A DNA stretch of 64,000 nt from Bradyrhizobium sp. CB3481 (GCF_029714305.1 NZ_CP121647.1:1942501-2006500); one strand, 5' to 3'; shown: positions 33,135 to 43,003, counted from the first letter of the stretch. Made by a program: numbers and translations. Notes: a model not told the origin generated them from the letters alone.

Positions 33135-33373
33135 GGCCGAACAATTTCCTTTTTAGTTGGACCAAGCCCTGACGAGGCCACGGCGGTAGGAACGCTACGA
33201 GCCTTGCTCGTGTTCCTTAGGATGACTGCCTTGGCGGAGAGACCCGCAATTCGTCTGCAAGGCGTGAGGCAATCGCGGCCCTGATGTCCGGCCGGACCAC
33301 CAGGCGAAAATCAAAACGTAGAGGAACAGCGAAAAGGCTCTCAGAATTGACTTACGTCATCGGAGACTCCGCC

Positions 33374-33790
33374 ATGAAACGATCTATTTGGAAACGCTAT
33401 GGCTATGCTTGGGTAACGGGCGCGCTATTTTTCATTACTCTATCAGGCCATTGGATCTTTGGTTGGTTTGCCTACGTGAACGAGCAGCAGGCACTGCAAC
33501 AGCCTGTCGAAGTCGGCGCATATACAGTTCAAATGATGCGAGACACCTTGGAGAACTGGCAGTCAGAATTCCTTCAGCTGATCTGGCAGGTCGCAGGCCT
33601 TGCCATCCTACTGCATGTCGGCTCACCGCAATCCAAAGAGGGCGATGACAGGATGGAAGCAAAGATTGATGCGATCTTGATGGCAGTCGATCCGAAAAAA
33701 GCAGACGATCTCCTCCAGAAGATCGATGAAGAATACGAAGGCCGCCACACGGACACGCGCTTTGTAAGACTGTTGCAAAATGAGCGTTAA
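33374..33790 (+). CDS. DUF6766-family small membrane protein
   Basis: A 138-residue protein with two membrane segments (about 14-34 and 68-87) and a charged C-terminal tail. The family marks are YGYAWVTGALFFITLSGHW, ENWQSEFLQL and HVGSPQSKEGDD. The shorter first loop compared with typical members is normal variation. The ATG at 33374 is used instead of the TTG/ATG starts further up, since it begins the conserved part. No function is known to me. Confidence 0.8.
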   Translation: MKRSIWKRYGYAWVTGALFFITLSGHWIFGWFAYVNEQQALQQPVEVGAYTVQMMRDTLENWQSEFLQLIWQVAGLAILLHVGSPQSKEGDDRMEAKIDAILMAVDPKKADDLLQKIDEEYEGRHTDTRFVRLLQNER

Positions 33791-34385
33791 GTGTCCAGCT
33801 ACCGCGGATTGCCGACGTGAGGGCGTACGATATTCATACTCCCGTTTTCAGGGCGCGCCCAGCCCGCTATACAGAGCTTGCATTAGCCAAGGTGGTAAGC
33901 CTGACATCTGTTCAGATGATGTGAACTCCCGCCCATAGGCTATTCTCTCCATGAAGACTCGGCATCTCGTCTCGCGTTACGATAAGCTTTTCACCAAACC
34001 GGAGTCTGTTTGGGGCTGATGGGGAAACTAAGATTACATTACTGAACCTATCGGCGCTGTGCGTCCCGCCGGTTCTAGCGCGTGCACCCATGGATCCGGT
34101 GGCGTGACCTGCCGACATTGATGCTGCGGGCAGTGAGACGCGATGGGCCAATATCGGAAATGCACGCGTGACGGAGCAACGCCGTCAAGCTCACGCGGCC
34201 GTTTAATGGAGTTAGATCACCGGCTAAGGCGGTTGACCGTGCCGTAGTGCATCTTGCGGGTGACACGCCTGAAAAAACTGAGCCCGCGTTATTGAGCGGG
34301 CGGTGGCAACTGCTCGGCGATCGGCTATTATTGCCGGAACGTTCTATGCGACGTAGGCGGAAAATACAGAAATGGGGGGTACTAG
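33791..34385. other. Non-coding stretch with a terminator on the minus strand
   Basis: 595 bp without a believable gene. The one clear structure is the hairpin at 34268-34301. A GGGGGG site at 34374-34379 serves the next start. Confidence 0.5.
34268..34301 (-). terminator. Intrinsic terminator, minus strand, without an annotated gene ahead
   Basis: Read on the minus strand: GCCCGC (34301-34296), an 8-nt loop, GCGGGC (34287-34282), then TCAGTTTTTTC. This is a textbook Rho-independent terminator. No minus-strand gene lies upstream within 1 kb, so it may end a small RNA or be a leftover. Confidence 0.65.
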
Positions 34386-35465
34386 ATGGCTAACCGCCTC
34401 CGGTTCGCAGCGGCCCTGGTTGGATCTATAACCATTGGCATCACCGCCGCTTCTGCGCATCATCCCGGAATCGGCGGTATCGGTGGTGCAGGCGGTATCT
34501 TGACGATAGGCGCTGGCACCCTCGACGAGGGGCAGTTCGCGTTTTCCGCTTTCATCGATTACCTTCGGCTCAAGCAACTGAGCGAACCGACGCTGCTCGC
34601 GAACGTCGGCAACGACGTCCATGGTCTGCAAACAGTCGAGAGCTACGCTGTTGCGCTTGCCTACGGTATCACCAATGATTTCACGGTGTCGGTGCGGCTG
34701 CCATGGGTGCGCCGCACCGGCATCCTCGAAGGCGTGCAGGAAGATCCAACCGCTCCCGCCATGGTACGTGATCGCGGCAATACATCTGGCTTTGGCGATG
34801 TGACCGTGCTTGGCCAATACCGCTTCTTGAATAATCAGGTAAGCGGAACGCAGGCGGCAGTGCTGTTCGGCGTCAAGGCACCGACCGGCGCCACCCACCT
34901 GGTTGACCCGTTCGGCGAGCTATTCGAGGCCGAATTTCAACCTGGATCGGGTTCTTGGGATGGGTTGTTTGGCGCCGCCTTCAGTCAGCGATTGAGTCCG
35001 GCCTTGAGCTTTCACGCTAACGTACTCGCGATTGCTAACGGCACCGGAACGCAAAATACCAATCTCGGCAACCGCTTCCTTTATAATGCCGCGCTTTCCT
35101 ACCGGGTCTTCGGCGAGACCACGAGCGAACCGCACGCGCACGGTCCACGGGACGCTTATGCGTATGCTGGCCATAACCATTCGATGATGGCGACCAAGGC
35201 TCCAACCGTTGCCGCGCCGCACGTTGCGCTCGACGCGTTACTCGAGGTCAACGGCGAATGGCATGACAAGCAGCGAATTTCTGGCGTCAGTGATCCGAAT
35301 TCGGGCGGCAACACAATATTCGTTTCGCCGGGTCTTCGACTGACGTTCGACAATTGGTCCAGCTACGTGCTTGTCGGTATCCCCGTCGTCAACAACTACA
35401 ACGGCGTGCAAGCTACCCCCGCATGGCGTACTTTGGTGGGAATCTCCGCCGTCTTTGGCCCCTGA
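34386..35465 (+). CDS. Outer-membrane channel-like transporter protein (MetA/phenol-pathway type)
   Basis: A 359-residue exported protein with a signal peptide (about 1-24, cleavage before HHPGIGG). The mature part reads as a beta barrel with many amphipathic strands (FTVSVRLPWVRR, GFGDVTVLGQYRF, AVLFGVKAPTG) and ends in the strand-like SAVFGP. It resembles the outer-membrane proteins of the meta-pathway phenol group. A His-rich loop (EPHAHGPRDAY, GHNHSMM) near residues 245-270 could bind metal and, with the ZIP remnant near by, suggests a metal role; this is inference. The SD is GGGGGG 6 nt from the ATG. Confidence 0.7.
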   Translation: MANRLRFAAALVGSITIGITAASAHHPGIGGIGGAGGILTIGAGTLDEGQFAFSAFIDYLRLKQLSEPTLLANVGNDVHGLQTVESYAVALAYGITNDFTVSVRLPWVRRTGILEGVQEDPTAPAMVRDRGNTSGFGDVTVLGQYRFLNNQVSGTQAAVLFGVKAPTGATHLVDPFGELFEAEFQPGSGSWDGLFGAAFSQRLSPALSFHANVLAIANGTGTQNTNLGNRFLYNAALSYRVFGETTSEPHAHGPRDAYAYAGHNHSMMATKAPTVAAPHVALDALLEVNGEWHDKQRISGVSDPNSGGNTIFVSPGLRLTFDNWSSYVLVGIPVVNNYNGVQATPAWRTLVGISAVFGP

Positions 35466-35821
35466 TCCACATATTGAGTGTTGGGGCTGAGAAGGAAGCT
35501 GGAAAGCATCCTCAGTCAAAGTTTGGTCAAACGGTGATGATGTCGGTTGTGGGGCGACATTGTTGAAAAAAGCCTTCGCGGCGGGAGGTCGAACTGGAGC
35601 GCCGTTTTGCCGCCTAACGCTGCGCCAGGCCTGTCATTTGACTTTAAACGACCCGCGGGGAAGAGCCGTCGCTCTCGGCACAGCTTGATCGGTTTCGGAT
35701 GCGGCCTATCTACTTCGAAGGCGGTGGAGTGGCCTTTGAAAAGCATCAACATGACGCTCCGTCCGAGCGACCTGCATCGGTGGGGGCTCGACGCGGTCGA
35801 GGTCCTCCGCAGGATGATCCC
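35466..35821. other. Non-coding stretch beside the integrase remnant
   Basis: 356 bp with no supportable gene. It may belong to the decayed 3' end of the integrase region. Confidence 0.4.
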
Positions 35822-36390
35822 TTACGCGCGTTTTGCCGTCGGCACCACGTTTCCATAACTCCGCGGCACCAGGGACACGACCGCCGCCCTTGCGAGGTCT
35901 TCCAAGGCGGTCGCAATGTATTTCGCGTAGTGCCGCTCGATCATTTTGACCGAAGGGGTTGTGCAGTTTGGCGACCTGTTGGATGGGCAAGCCCTTTCGG
36001 AGACCGCGCACGATGCTCGAGTGCCGCAAAGCATAGGGTATCACCTCCGGCATACCGGCGCGCTCGCGAATGGCCTTCCACGGACGTGGCAAGTTCGCCT
36101 CTTTTCCACGGACCGCGCTCAGACTTCTTCCAGGCGATACCTCCCGGCTCCTGTTCATGGATCCACCGCTCGAAAAGCGGTGCATCGTTTGGCCGTCCGG
36201 CGATTGCGGGCAAAAGCACCTCAATCACATCGTCGCCCACCTCTTGTAGAACGTTGCACGAGGCAGGAAATCTAGGGATAGTGGCGGTTGAGACTCGGTG
36301 ACGCGTTCGATGCGGGTCGCAAAAAGAAAGCGCTCGCTCGTGTCCAAGCCCCAGAGAATACCAGTTAGCCGCGCTACGTCTGGCGTCCAA
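35822..36390 (-). pseudogene. Degraded tyrosine integrase/recombinase
   Basis: Pieces of one integrase in different minus-strand frames. In order of transcription: VGDDVIEVLLPAIAGRPNDA (one frame, about 36240), then WKAIRERAGMPEVIPYALRH with SSIVRGLRKGLPIQQVAKLH (second frame, about 36070-35980), then TSVKMIERHYAKYIATALE (third frame, about 35960-35900) with the nucleophile Tyr in HYAKYI. The RH box and the terminal Tyr are readable, but at least two frameshifts break the gene. It supports an old integrated element in this region. Confidence 0.7.
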
Positions 36391-36650
36391 ATCTCATCAC
36401 GGTCTGCGAACTCGGCAATGCGCGTGTTCCACACGAGCGAGCCGCTCAAGCCATGCGGATCTAGCGGAACAGAGCTGGTCTTGGGCATCAACGGCGGCCG
36501 TCGCTTCTGGACGTCAATGCATAGCGAATTGGCAGGCCCGGATCAAAATCGGGATGCCTGACCGGCCGCCTCGCCACCGCCAGTTGCTCGTCGAGCGTCG
36601 GCTGCTGCTTTATCGTCATTTGGCTGCCCTCTTCCACGATCCCTTCCGCA

Positions 36651-36936
36651 CTAGCGCAGGTGCTGCTCGTTCGGCCCGGCCTTCGGGATGATCTTGTGAA
36701 GCGTCCATAGTCGGTCGAAGAAGTGTTCAATCAATGCGGCGGCGCCGGGGCCGACCGGTTCGTTTGCCCCAAAGCGATAGATCTCGTATCCGGCCAGGCG
36801 CCGATCACGGTCCGCCGAAACCATTTCCGAGTAGGAGACCAACGAGGGCTCTCCGTCGCGGCTGAAGTGCTGAGGGCCGTGGTGCGCGACGAGGTCCAGG
36901 AAGGCCCCATCGGCGGAGGAGGCGCGAAGCGATTAC
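36651..36936 (-). pseudogene. C-terminal fragment of an unknown protein
   Basis: A minus-strand frame open from a stop at about 36936 to 36651 without a proper start. The readable end is GEPSLVSYSEMVSADRD, then YEIYRFGANEPVGPGAAALIE and a helical end. Such YEIYRFG endings are seen in nuclease- or helicase-associated proteins of mobile islands. The N-terminal part is missing, so this is a remnant. Confidence 0.45.
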
Positions 36937-37008
36937 GGAGCCGTGCTTCCCGGCGATGGGGAGGTTGATCCGGCCGAAACCGCTCAGCTGCGGAACCCCC
37001 GTGCCCGG

Positions 37009-37620
37009 CTAGCGCGTCGGCGAGAACGACGCCGGGAGATAGATGTCCGACTGCATCGTTGCGATGTGATCAGGCCCGCCCGGCGGCGGCCACACGCCGT
37101 CAGCAATGGCCTTTGCGCGCAGACTTGTACGCTCTTCGAACGATTTGTACGGCCAGATATGCATGAAGCGGATGACCTCCCCGGTCAGGGAGCTCATCGC
37201 TGCGAGAAGCGGCGACAGGGCAGCGCGGCCCGGCACGCTCTTGCGCCAGAGCTCGGCCGTCGGTGTCAGACCCTGATGCTTGAGCGTATAGATCCGGACT
37301 TCGAAGATCGGGCCAATGGCGCCGGGCGTGATCGGCGGCACGAACTCGAACGCCGAATACGTATCCATCTCCAGCTTTCCCAGTAGAGCGCCAAGGTTGA
37401 AAGGGTCGCTGGAGGCGAGAACGCTTTGTCGCCGCTCCAACGTCGCGGCCGCATCGGCCGCCTCGCGGATAATGAGAATGCGGTTGAGCGCGCCGATCTC
37501 GGAATACCAGCACGCCAGCAGCGCGCGATCGTCAGCGAGCTGACGCTCAAGAGCCGACAGCGCCTTGCCGTGCTGGCCGGCCGCGACGGTGATGGTAGTG
37601 ACGTCATAGTGGAGCGGCAC
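37009..37620 (-). CDS. NIPSNAP-family protein
   Basis: A 203-residue protein with two NIPSNAP-like ferredoxin-fold halves: the first starts HYDVTTITVAAGQHGKAL, the second has FEVRIYTLKHQGLTPTAELW and MHIWPYKSFEERTSLRA. The family is a set of small enzymes or binding proteins, often near aromatic-degradation genes. The GTG at 37620 has GGAGG 6 nt upstream; the frame stays open further up without family features. It is divergent from the ABC importer genes, with 192 bp between the starts, and may belong to the same catabolic locus. Confidence 0.85.
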   Translation of the reverse strand: MPLHYDVTTITVAAGQHGKALSALERQLADDRALLACWYSEIGALNRILIIREAADAAATLERRQSVLASSDPFNLGALLGKLEMDTYSAFEFVPPITPGAIGPIFEVRIYTLKHQGLTPTAELWRKSVPGRAALSPLLAAMSSLTGEVIRFMHIWPYKSFEERTSLRAKAIADGVWPPPGGPDHIATMQSDIYLPASFSPTR

Positions 37621-37812
37621 GCGGATCCTCCGACATGCGGGCCGCTGCATGAATCGTTCAAAGGCGGCCTCTAATTGACAACCGGCCAGGTCGCACTTAC
37701 CGTTGCCTCTTTGCACGTTAGGGGAGGACGACCGAGCATTCAATGCCGGATCGAACGATCCGGCCGCTCCCATAAGAAACGCCAAACGATCAATTCGGGA
37801 CGGGAGGAATAT

Positions 37813-39060
37813 GTGACAAAATCTTACGCGCTGCTCGCGGTCGTTGTGGCGGCCGCGCTCTCCGTTGCCGCGCCGGCGCTCGCCGCCGATGCCGTGAAGA
37901 TCGGCATCCTGTGGCCGCTCACAGGGAACGCTGGCGCCGCCGGTCTTGCTTCGAAAGCGGCCGTCGAGGTCGCGGCCGACATTATCAACAATACGCATCC
38001 CGAGATGGGAGACCTGCCCCTGGCCAAGAGTGCCGGCCTGCCGAACATGGGCGGCGCCAAGCTCGAGCTCACCTTCGTCGATCACCAAGGCAATCCGTCG
38101 CTGGCGCAGCAATTGGCGACCCGGCTGATCACTCAGGACAAGGTCAACGTGCTGATGGGGGCTTATCAGTCCTCATGCAGCTTCACGGCGACTGCCATCG
38201 CCGAGCGTTACGGTGTCCCGATGATGGTCGGGGACTCCGCGGCCGGCAACATCACCGGGCGCGGCTTCAAATGGGTGTTCCGCGCGACGCCGATCGCAAC
38301 CGACTATGCGCGCGCTTACATGCGCTTCATCGGCGACATGAAGAAGCAGGGCAAGAAGATCGACTCGATCGCCGTCGTCAACGAGAACACCGATTACGGC
38401 ACATCGGTCGCCGCCGAGGTCGTGGCGGAGGCGAAGAAGGCGAACGTTTCGGTCGCGATCCAAATCCCGTACAGCGCGTCTTCGACCGACGTCAGCGCAC
38501 AGGTGCTGCAGTTGAAGGAGAAGAATCCCGACGTCGTTATCTTCATCAGCTACACTGCGGACTCGATCCTTTACATGAAGACGATGAAGAACCTGAACTA
38601 CAAGCCGCCGATGGTCATCGGCGACGATAGCGGGTTCTCCGATCCTTCCTTCATACCGGCAGTCAAGGATGTCGCGCAAGGCGTGATGAACCGCAGCGCC
38701 TGGGTCATCGGCAAACCTGGCTCAGTCACCTACAAGATCAACGAGATGTACAAAGCCAAGACCGGGCGCGATCTCGACGACACCAGCGCGCGCAACATGC
38801 AGGGCTTCTTCGCGCTGGCCGACGCGCTCAATCGCGCAGGCTCGACCGACCCGGAGAAGATCCGCGTGGCACTGACGCAGACCGACCTCAAGCCCAATGT
38901 GCTGATGATGGGCTACAACGGCGTGAAATTCGACAACACCGGACAGAACAGCCTCGCCGCCACCTATCTCATCCAGTTGCACGGGGACAATTATGTTCTG
39001 GTCTGGCCGGAAGACCACGCCGAAGCCAAGCTACAGTGGCCTATGACCGGCACCAAGTAG
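37813..39060 (+). CDS. Branched-chain-type ABC transporter substrate-binding protein 1
   Basis: A 415-residue periplasmic binding protein of the Leu/Ile/Val type with a signal peptide (about 1-25). The mature part begins VKIGILWPLTGNAGAAG, and the GAYQSSCSFTATAIAERYGVP segment marks the ligand region. Many relatives in this group of bacteria bind aromatic acids, not amino acids. The GTG start at 37813 has GGGAGGA 6 nt upstream; the frame continues up past it without a signal peptide. It starts the liv-type operon through 42358. Confidence 0.9.
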   Translation: MTKSYALLAVVVAAALSVAAPALAADAVKIGILWPLTGNAGAAGLASKAAVEVAADIINNTHPEMGDLPLAKSAGLPNMGGAKLELTFVDHQGNPSLAQQLATRLITQDKVNVLMGAYQSSCSFTATAIAERYGVPMMVGDSAAGNITGRGFKWVFRATPIATDYARAYMRFIGDMKKQGKKIDSIAVVNENTDYGTSVAAEVVAEAKKANVSVAIQIPYSASSTDVSAQVLQLKEKNPDVVIFISYTADSILYMKTMKNLNYKPPMVIGDDSGFSDPSFIPAVKDVAQGVMNRSAWVIGKPGSVTYKINEMYKAKTGRDLDDTSARNMQGFFALADALNRAGSTDPEKIRVALTQTDLKPNVLMMGYNGVKFDNTGQNSLAATYLIQLHGDNYVLVWPEDHAEAKLQWPMTGTK

Positions 39061-39074
39061 CGTCGATTTAACCG

Positions 39075-39932
39075 ATGCTGCTCCTCCAAGTCGTCATAGG
39101 CGGCCTCCTGGTGGGCGCCATCTACGCCCTGTTCTCCTCAGGTCTGACGCTGATCTGGGGCATGATGAACTTCATTAATTTCGCGCATGGCGAGTTCGTC
39201 ATGCTCGGCATGTACGTTGCGCTCCTCGTCGTCGTCTGGCTCGGCGGCGGGCCTGCGGTGTTCGGCTTCGCCGCCGCCTTTGCGCTGTTCGTGCTCGGCG
39301 TCGTCATCTATATGTCGCTGATCCGCGAGGTGCTGCGCGGGCCGATGCTGTCGCAGATTCTCTCGACATTCGGCCTCGCGCTGCTGCTCCGCTACACCGC
39401 CTTCTGGATCTTCTCGGCCAATTTCGTGTCGCTGCCTCAGACATCGTTGTCAGGGACCGTTGACATCGGCGGCGTGCTGATGCCGGTCGCCCAGTTGGTC
39501 GCGGGTGTCGTTGCCATCGCGCTGACCATCGGCCTGCATTTGCTGCTCACGCGGACGACCGTGGGCAGCAAGCTGCTGGCCGTCGCCGAGGACCGCCAGG
39601 CGGCGATGCTGGTCGGCATCCGCCCCGACCGCATGCAGGCGCTGGCCTGGGGACTGTCGGCCGCCGCGGCGGGCATTGCCGGCGCGCTGATGGCGACGGC
39701 TTATCCTTGGTCGCCGTCGGTCGGCGAGACGTTCGGGCTAACCGCCTTCGTTGTCGTCGCGCTGGGCGGCTTCGGCAGCGTGCCTGGCGCGCTCATCGCC
39801 GGACTTCTGATCGGCCTGATCCAGTCGCTGTCGGCATTCTGGCTCGGCGCGATCTACAAGGACATCGTGGTCTACGCGCTCTTCGTGGCGCTGCTCTGGC
39901 TGCGGCCGCAGGGCCTGATGGGGAAAGCGTGA
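39075..39932 (+). CDS. ABC transporter permease, LivH type
   Basis: A 285-residue inner-membrane permease with about eight hydrophobic segments. The opening LLQVVIGGLLVGAIYALFSS, the GMMNFINFAHGEFVMLG turn and ALGGFGSVPGALIAGLLIG are typical of LivH. It forms the channel with LivM. It follows the SBP gene by 14 bp, and its stop overlaps the next GTG start (GTGA). Confidence 0.93.
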   Translation: MLLLQVVIGGLLVGAIYALFSSGLTLIWGMMNFINFAHGEFVMLGMYVALLVVVWLGGGPAVFGFAAAFALFVLGVVIYMSLIREVLRGPMLSQILSTFGLALLLRYTAFWIFSANFVSLPQTSLSGTVDIGGVLMPVAQLVAGVVAIALTIGLHLLLTRTTVGSKLLAVAEDRQAAMLVGIRPDRMQALAWGLSAAAAGIAGALMATAYPWSPSVGETFGLTAFVVVALGGFGSVPGALIAGLLIGLIQSLSAFWLGAIYKDIVVYALFVALLWLRPQGLMGKA

Positions 39933-40903
39933 AGGCCGCGCTCGCCCGCAATCCGATCCTGCTGCTCACCGCCGCGGCGCTTCTCTTCTATCCGGTGGTA
40001 TTCACAGACGCATTCTATCGCGACATCGGCGTCACTTTCCTGCTGGCCGCGATCTCCGCGTCCGCCTGGAATATCGTTGGCGGCTATGCCGGGCAGGTGT
40101 CCGTCGGACACGCGATGTTCTTCGGGATCGGTGCATATGCGCCGCTGCTCGTCTATACCGTGACCGGTTGGCCGCCCATGGCGGGCATTCCGGTGGGCGT
40201 CATCTTGGGCTGCGCGCTCGCGCTCGCGATCGGCAAGCCATCGTTCCGGTTGACCGGCCACTACTTCAGCATGGCGACGATCGCGGTCGCCGAATTGATC
40301 CGCATCTTCTTCGGCACCTGGGCTTTCGTGGGTGCGGCGATCGGCTTGCAGGGACCGGCGGTCGGACGGGGTTGGTGGGACCTGACGTTCCGCAGCGAAG
40401 TCCCCTACTACTATATCTTCCTCGCCGTTCTGGTCGTTCTGCTGGCGCTGACCTGGACGCTCGAACGCCGCCGCTTCGGCTATTACCTGCGCGCGACCAA
40501 GGCCGGCGAGCGCGCCGCGCGCAGCCTCGGCGTGCCTGTGCGGTCGACCAAAATGCAGGCCCTAGTGCTGAGCGCGACGTTCACTTCGATCGCCGGCTCG
40601 CTTTATTCAATCAAGACTGGCTTCATCGACCCGGAAAGCGGCTTCGGCATTCTCGTCTCCGTGCAGATGGTGATCATCGCCGCGCTGGGCGGCGCCGGCA
40701 CCCTGTTCGGTCCGTTCATCGGCGCGCTGGTGCTCATTCCGCTTCAGACCGCGACCAATACGTGGTTCGGGGGCGGCGGCACCGGGCTCACCTACATCCT
40801 CTACGGCGGCATCATCGTGCTTATCGCGCGCTACGAGCCCGGCGGCGTTCTTGATCTGTGGACGCGGCTGACCTCGCGGGGAGGGCGCGACCATGCTTCT
40901 TGA
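39929..40903 (+). CDS. ABC transporter permease, LivM type
   Basis: A 324-residue permease. The segments NIVGGYAGQVSVGHAMFFGIG, RLTGHYFSMATIAVAELIRI and AALGGAGTLFGPFIGALVL mark LivM. The start is a GTG overlapping the LivH stop; the frame is open upstream inside livH. It overlaps the ATPase gene by 11 bp, so the four genes are coupled. The substrate is not evident from the sequence. Confidence 0.93.
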   Translation: MKAALARNPILLLTAAALLFYPVVFTDAFYRDIGVTFLLAAISASAWNIVGGYAGQVSVGHAMFFGIGAYAPLLVYTVTGWPPMAGIPVGVILGCALALAIGKPSFRLTGHYFSMATIAVAELIRIFFGTWAFVGAAIGLQGPAVGRGWWDLTFRSEVPYYYIFLAVLVVLLALTWTLERRRFGYYLRATKAGERAARSLGVPVRSTKMQALVLSATFTSIAGSLYSIKTGFIDPESGFGILVSVQMVIIAALGGAGTLFGPFIGALVLIPLQTATNTWFGGGGTGLTYILYGGIIVLIARYEPGGVLDLWTRLTSRGGRDHAS

Positions 40904-41630
40904 AGCTCAGGGCGTGAGCAAGGCGTTCGGCAGCTTCCTGGCCGTGCGCGATGCCGATCTCACCGTCCAGGAAGGCGAGATCGTCGGCCTCATCGGCCCG
41001 AACGGTGCCGGCAAGTCGACCTTCTTCAATTGTCTCGCTGGCGACATGGTGCCGACCGCCGGCCGCATCGCCTTTTGCGGCGAAGAGGTCACCGACGCTC
41101 CGCCCGAGCGCCACGTGACGCTCGGCATTGGCCGCACCTTCCAGGTGCCGGCGACTTTCACGGATATGAGCGTGCTGGACAACGTGATGGTCGGGGCATT
41201 CCTGCGTCACCGCCATCGGCGCGAGGCGCGCGAGCATGCACGTCGCATCGTCGAGCTGACCGGATTGGCGCCATTCTCCGCACAGGCGGCGCGGTCGCTC
41301 GGCACACCAGGGCGCAAGCGCCTCGAGATCGCGCGTGTGCTCGCGACGAATCCGCGGCTCATGCTTCTCGACGAGGCGCTTGCCGGGCTGACGCCGACCG
41401 AATTGCAGGAAGCGATCGCACTCGTGCGTAAGATCTACGAGACGGGTGTCACGCTCATCATCGTCGAGCACATCATGGAAGTGATCCTGAGTCTGACGCG
41501 CCGTGTCCTCGTGTTCAACCAGGGCCATGTGATCGCTAGTGGCCGGCCCGAGGAAGTGGTGAAGGACCGAGGCGTGATTGAGGCCTATCTCGGCCGCGGG
41601 CATCATGGCAAAGGGGGCCGTGCGCCGTGA
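40893..41630 (+). CDS. ABC transporter ATP-binding protein, LivG type
   Basis: A 245-residue ATPase with Walker A GPNGAGKST, the LivG-type insert ERHVTLGIGRTFQVPATF, and the Walker B LLDEALAGLTP. The ABC signature region reads RSLGTPGRKRLEIAR, weaker than the usual LSxGxQ; the same divergence is seen in some aromatic-acid importers. It joins LivF under the permeases. It overlaps livM (11 bp) and livF (4 bp, GTGA). Confidence 0.92.
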   Translation: MLLEAQGVSKAFGSFLAVRDADLTVQEGEIVGLIGPNGAGKSTFFNCLAGDMVPTAGRIAFCGEEVTDAPPERHVTLGIGRTFQVPATFTDMSVLDNVMVGAFLRHRHRREAREHARRIVELTGLAPFSAQAARSLGTPGRKRLEIARVLATNPRLMLLDEALAGLTPTELQEAIALVRKIYETGVTLIIVEHIMEVILSLTRRVLVFNQGHVIASGRPEEVVKDRGVIEAYLGRGHHGKGGRAP

Positions 41631-42358
41631 GCGAGCTCATCGTCGAGCATCTGGAAGTGCGTTACGGTGATCTAGTAGGTGTTTCGGACATTTCGCTGCG
41701 TGTCCACGCCGGCTCGGTCGTGGCGCTGCTTGGGTCGAACGGCGCCGGCAAGACGACGACATTGAATGCAGTCGCAGGGCTGGTGCGGCCTTCATCCGGC
41801 AGGATCGTGTGGCAAGGCGAAGCCATTTCGCGTCTGCCGGCCTATCGGATTGTCGGTAAGGGGCTCGCGCTGTCGCCAGAAGGCTGGCGATTGTTCGTGA
41901 CGCAGACGGTCGAGCAGAACCTCAGGCTCGGCGCGTCTTCGCTCGCGGACCGCGGCCGCACTGCGGCGCTGTTTGACCGTGTCTACGCGCTGTTTCCGCG
42001 CCTCGCCGAGCGGCGGCGGCAGCTCGCCGGCACGCTGTCCGGCGGCGAGCGGCAGATGCTTGCGGTCGGACGCGCATTGATGAGTGAACCGACGCTCCTG
42101 ATGCTCGACGAGCCAAGTCTTGGCCTGGCTCCCGCCATTGTCGAACAGCTTTACGAGACTTTGCATCGTCTGCACGGCGAAGGCCTGACACTGTTGCTGG
42201 CCGAGCAGTCCGTCCCGTTGGCGCTCGATATCGCCGACTATGCGTTCGTTCTGCAAACGGGGCGCGTGGCCCTCGACGGCGCGGCCGCGGATCTCCGTGA
42301 AAACGAACGAGTGCAGCAGATCTATTTGGGGCTCGGCGAAAGCAAGGCGGTGATCTAA
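41627..42358 (+). CDS. ABC transporter ATP-binding protein, LivF type
   Basis: A 243-residue ATPase with Walker A GSNGAGKTT, the signature LSGGERQM, Walker B LLMLDEPSLGLAP and the LAEQSVPLALDIADYAFVLQ segment, all typical of LivF. Its GTG start overlaps the livG stop. It is the last gene of the importer operon. About 645 bp follow before the end of the convergent LysR gene. Confidence 0.93.
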   Translation: MSELIVEHLEVRYGDLVGVSDISLRVHAGSVVALLGSNGAGKTTTLNAVAGLVRPSSGRIVWQGEAISRLPAYRIVGKGLALSPEGWRLFVTQTVEQNLRLGASSLADRGRTAALFDRVYALFPRLAERRRQLAGTLSGGERQMLAVGRALMSEPTLLMLDEPSLGLAPAIVEQLYETLHRLHGEGLTLLLAEQSVPLALDIADYAFVLQTGRVALDGAAADLRENERVQQIYLGLGESKAVI

Positions 42359-43003
42359 GGGTTTTGCCCATTCCGGGTGTGCGTCTCGTACCAATCGGCG
42401 TTCTGTCCTGCGCTGAAGAAAGTCTCATCGGCGGCACCAGTGACGCACCGACCTTCCAGTGCTCTGCGGAGATCGCTCAACGGGCTGCTGCAGAGGTGGA
42501 TTCAACTGATAAGGGTTGGTCGCAAATGGAGTCAGTTGGCTAACTGACAAGGAAAAATGTCGAAATCTTATCAGTTGCCGGCGGGTGCCGCAGGGTGAGG
42601 AAAAACAATCCGGCCGGGGGTCGAGTCGCTCCCCCTCTACCATTCGTACGATTGCACGTCAGCCTGCGATCTCCTGCGACCATTAGCGATCGAGTTCGCC
42701 GGCGGGAATTACCATTGGCCGAGGAGAGAGATGGAAGGTGTGGCGCCACGTCGCATCGCTGCAATCAGAGCGAGTCGTCGGCTTTGAGAGGGATTGTCAC
42801 CGTGATATCCACGGCCGGGACGCATTCTCATGATCCGCGTTGGTTACCCGTTGCCCCGTATGAGGTGACATCGCCGATGGTGGAGTCCCAAGTCGTCTCA
42901 TTGGCCAGCACACGTCAACTGGCAAGTTCACTTCGCAGGCGACGGTGAGCGCTGGGTCCCGATGTCAGGTACGATGGCCGCTCGATAGCGAAGCCACCAA
43001 TCC
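42359..43003. other. Intergenic region with nested inverted repeats
   Basis: No gene is supported in 645 bp between convergent genes. It carries the inverted-repeat structure at 42503-42577, described separately. No T tract follows it. Confidence 0.5.
42503..42577. repeat. Nested inverted repeats
   Basis: Outer arms CAACTGATAAG (42503-42513) and CTTATCAGTTG (42567-42577) enclose inner arms GTCAGTT (42531-42537) and AACTGAC (42542-42548). All four copies share an AACTGAYAAG-like core, so this may be a regulator site cluster or the remnant of an element end. Confidence 0.6.
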
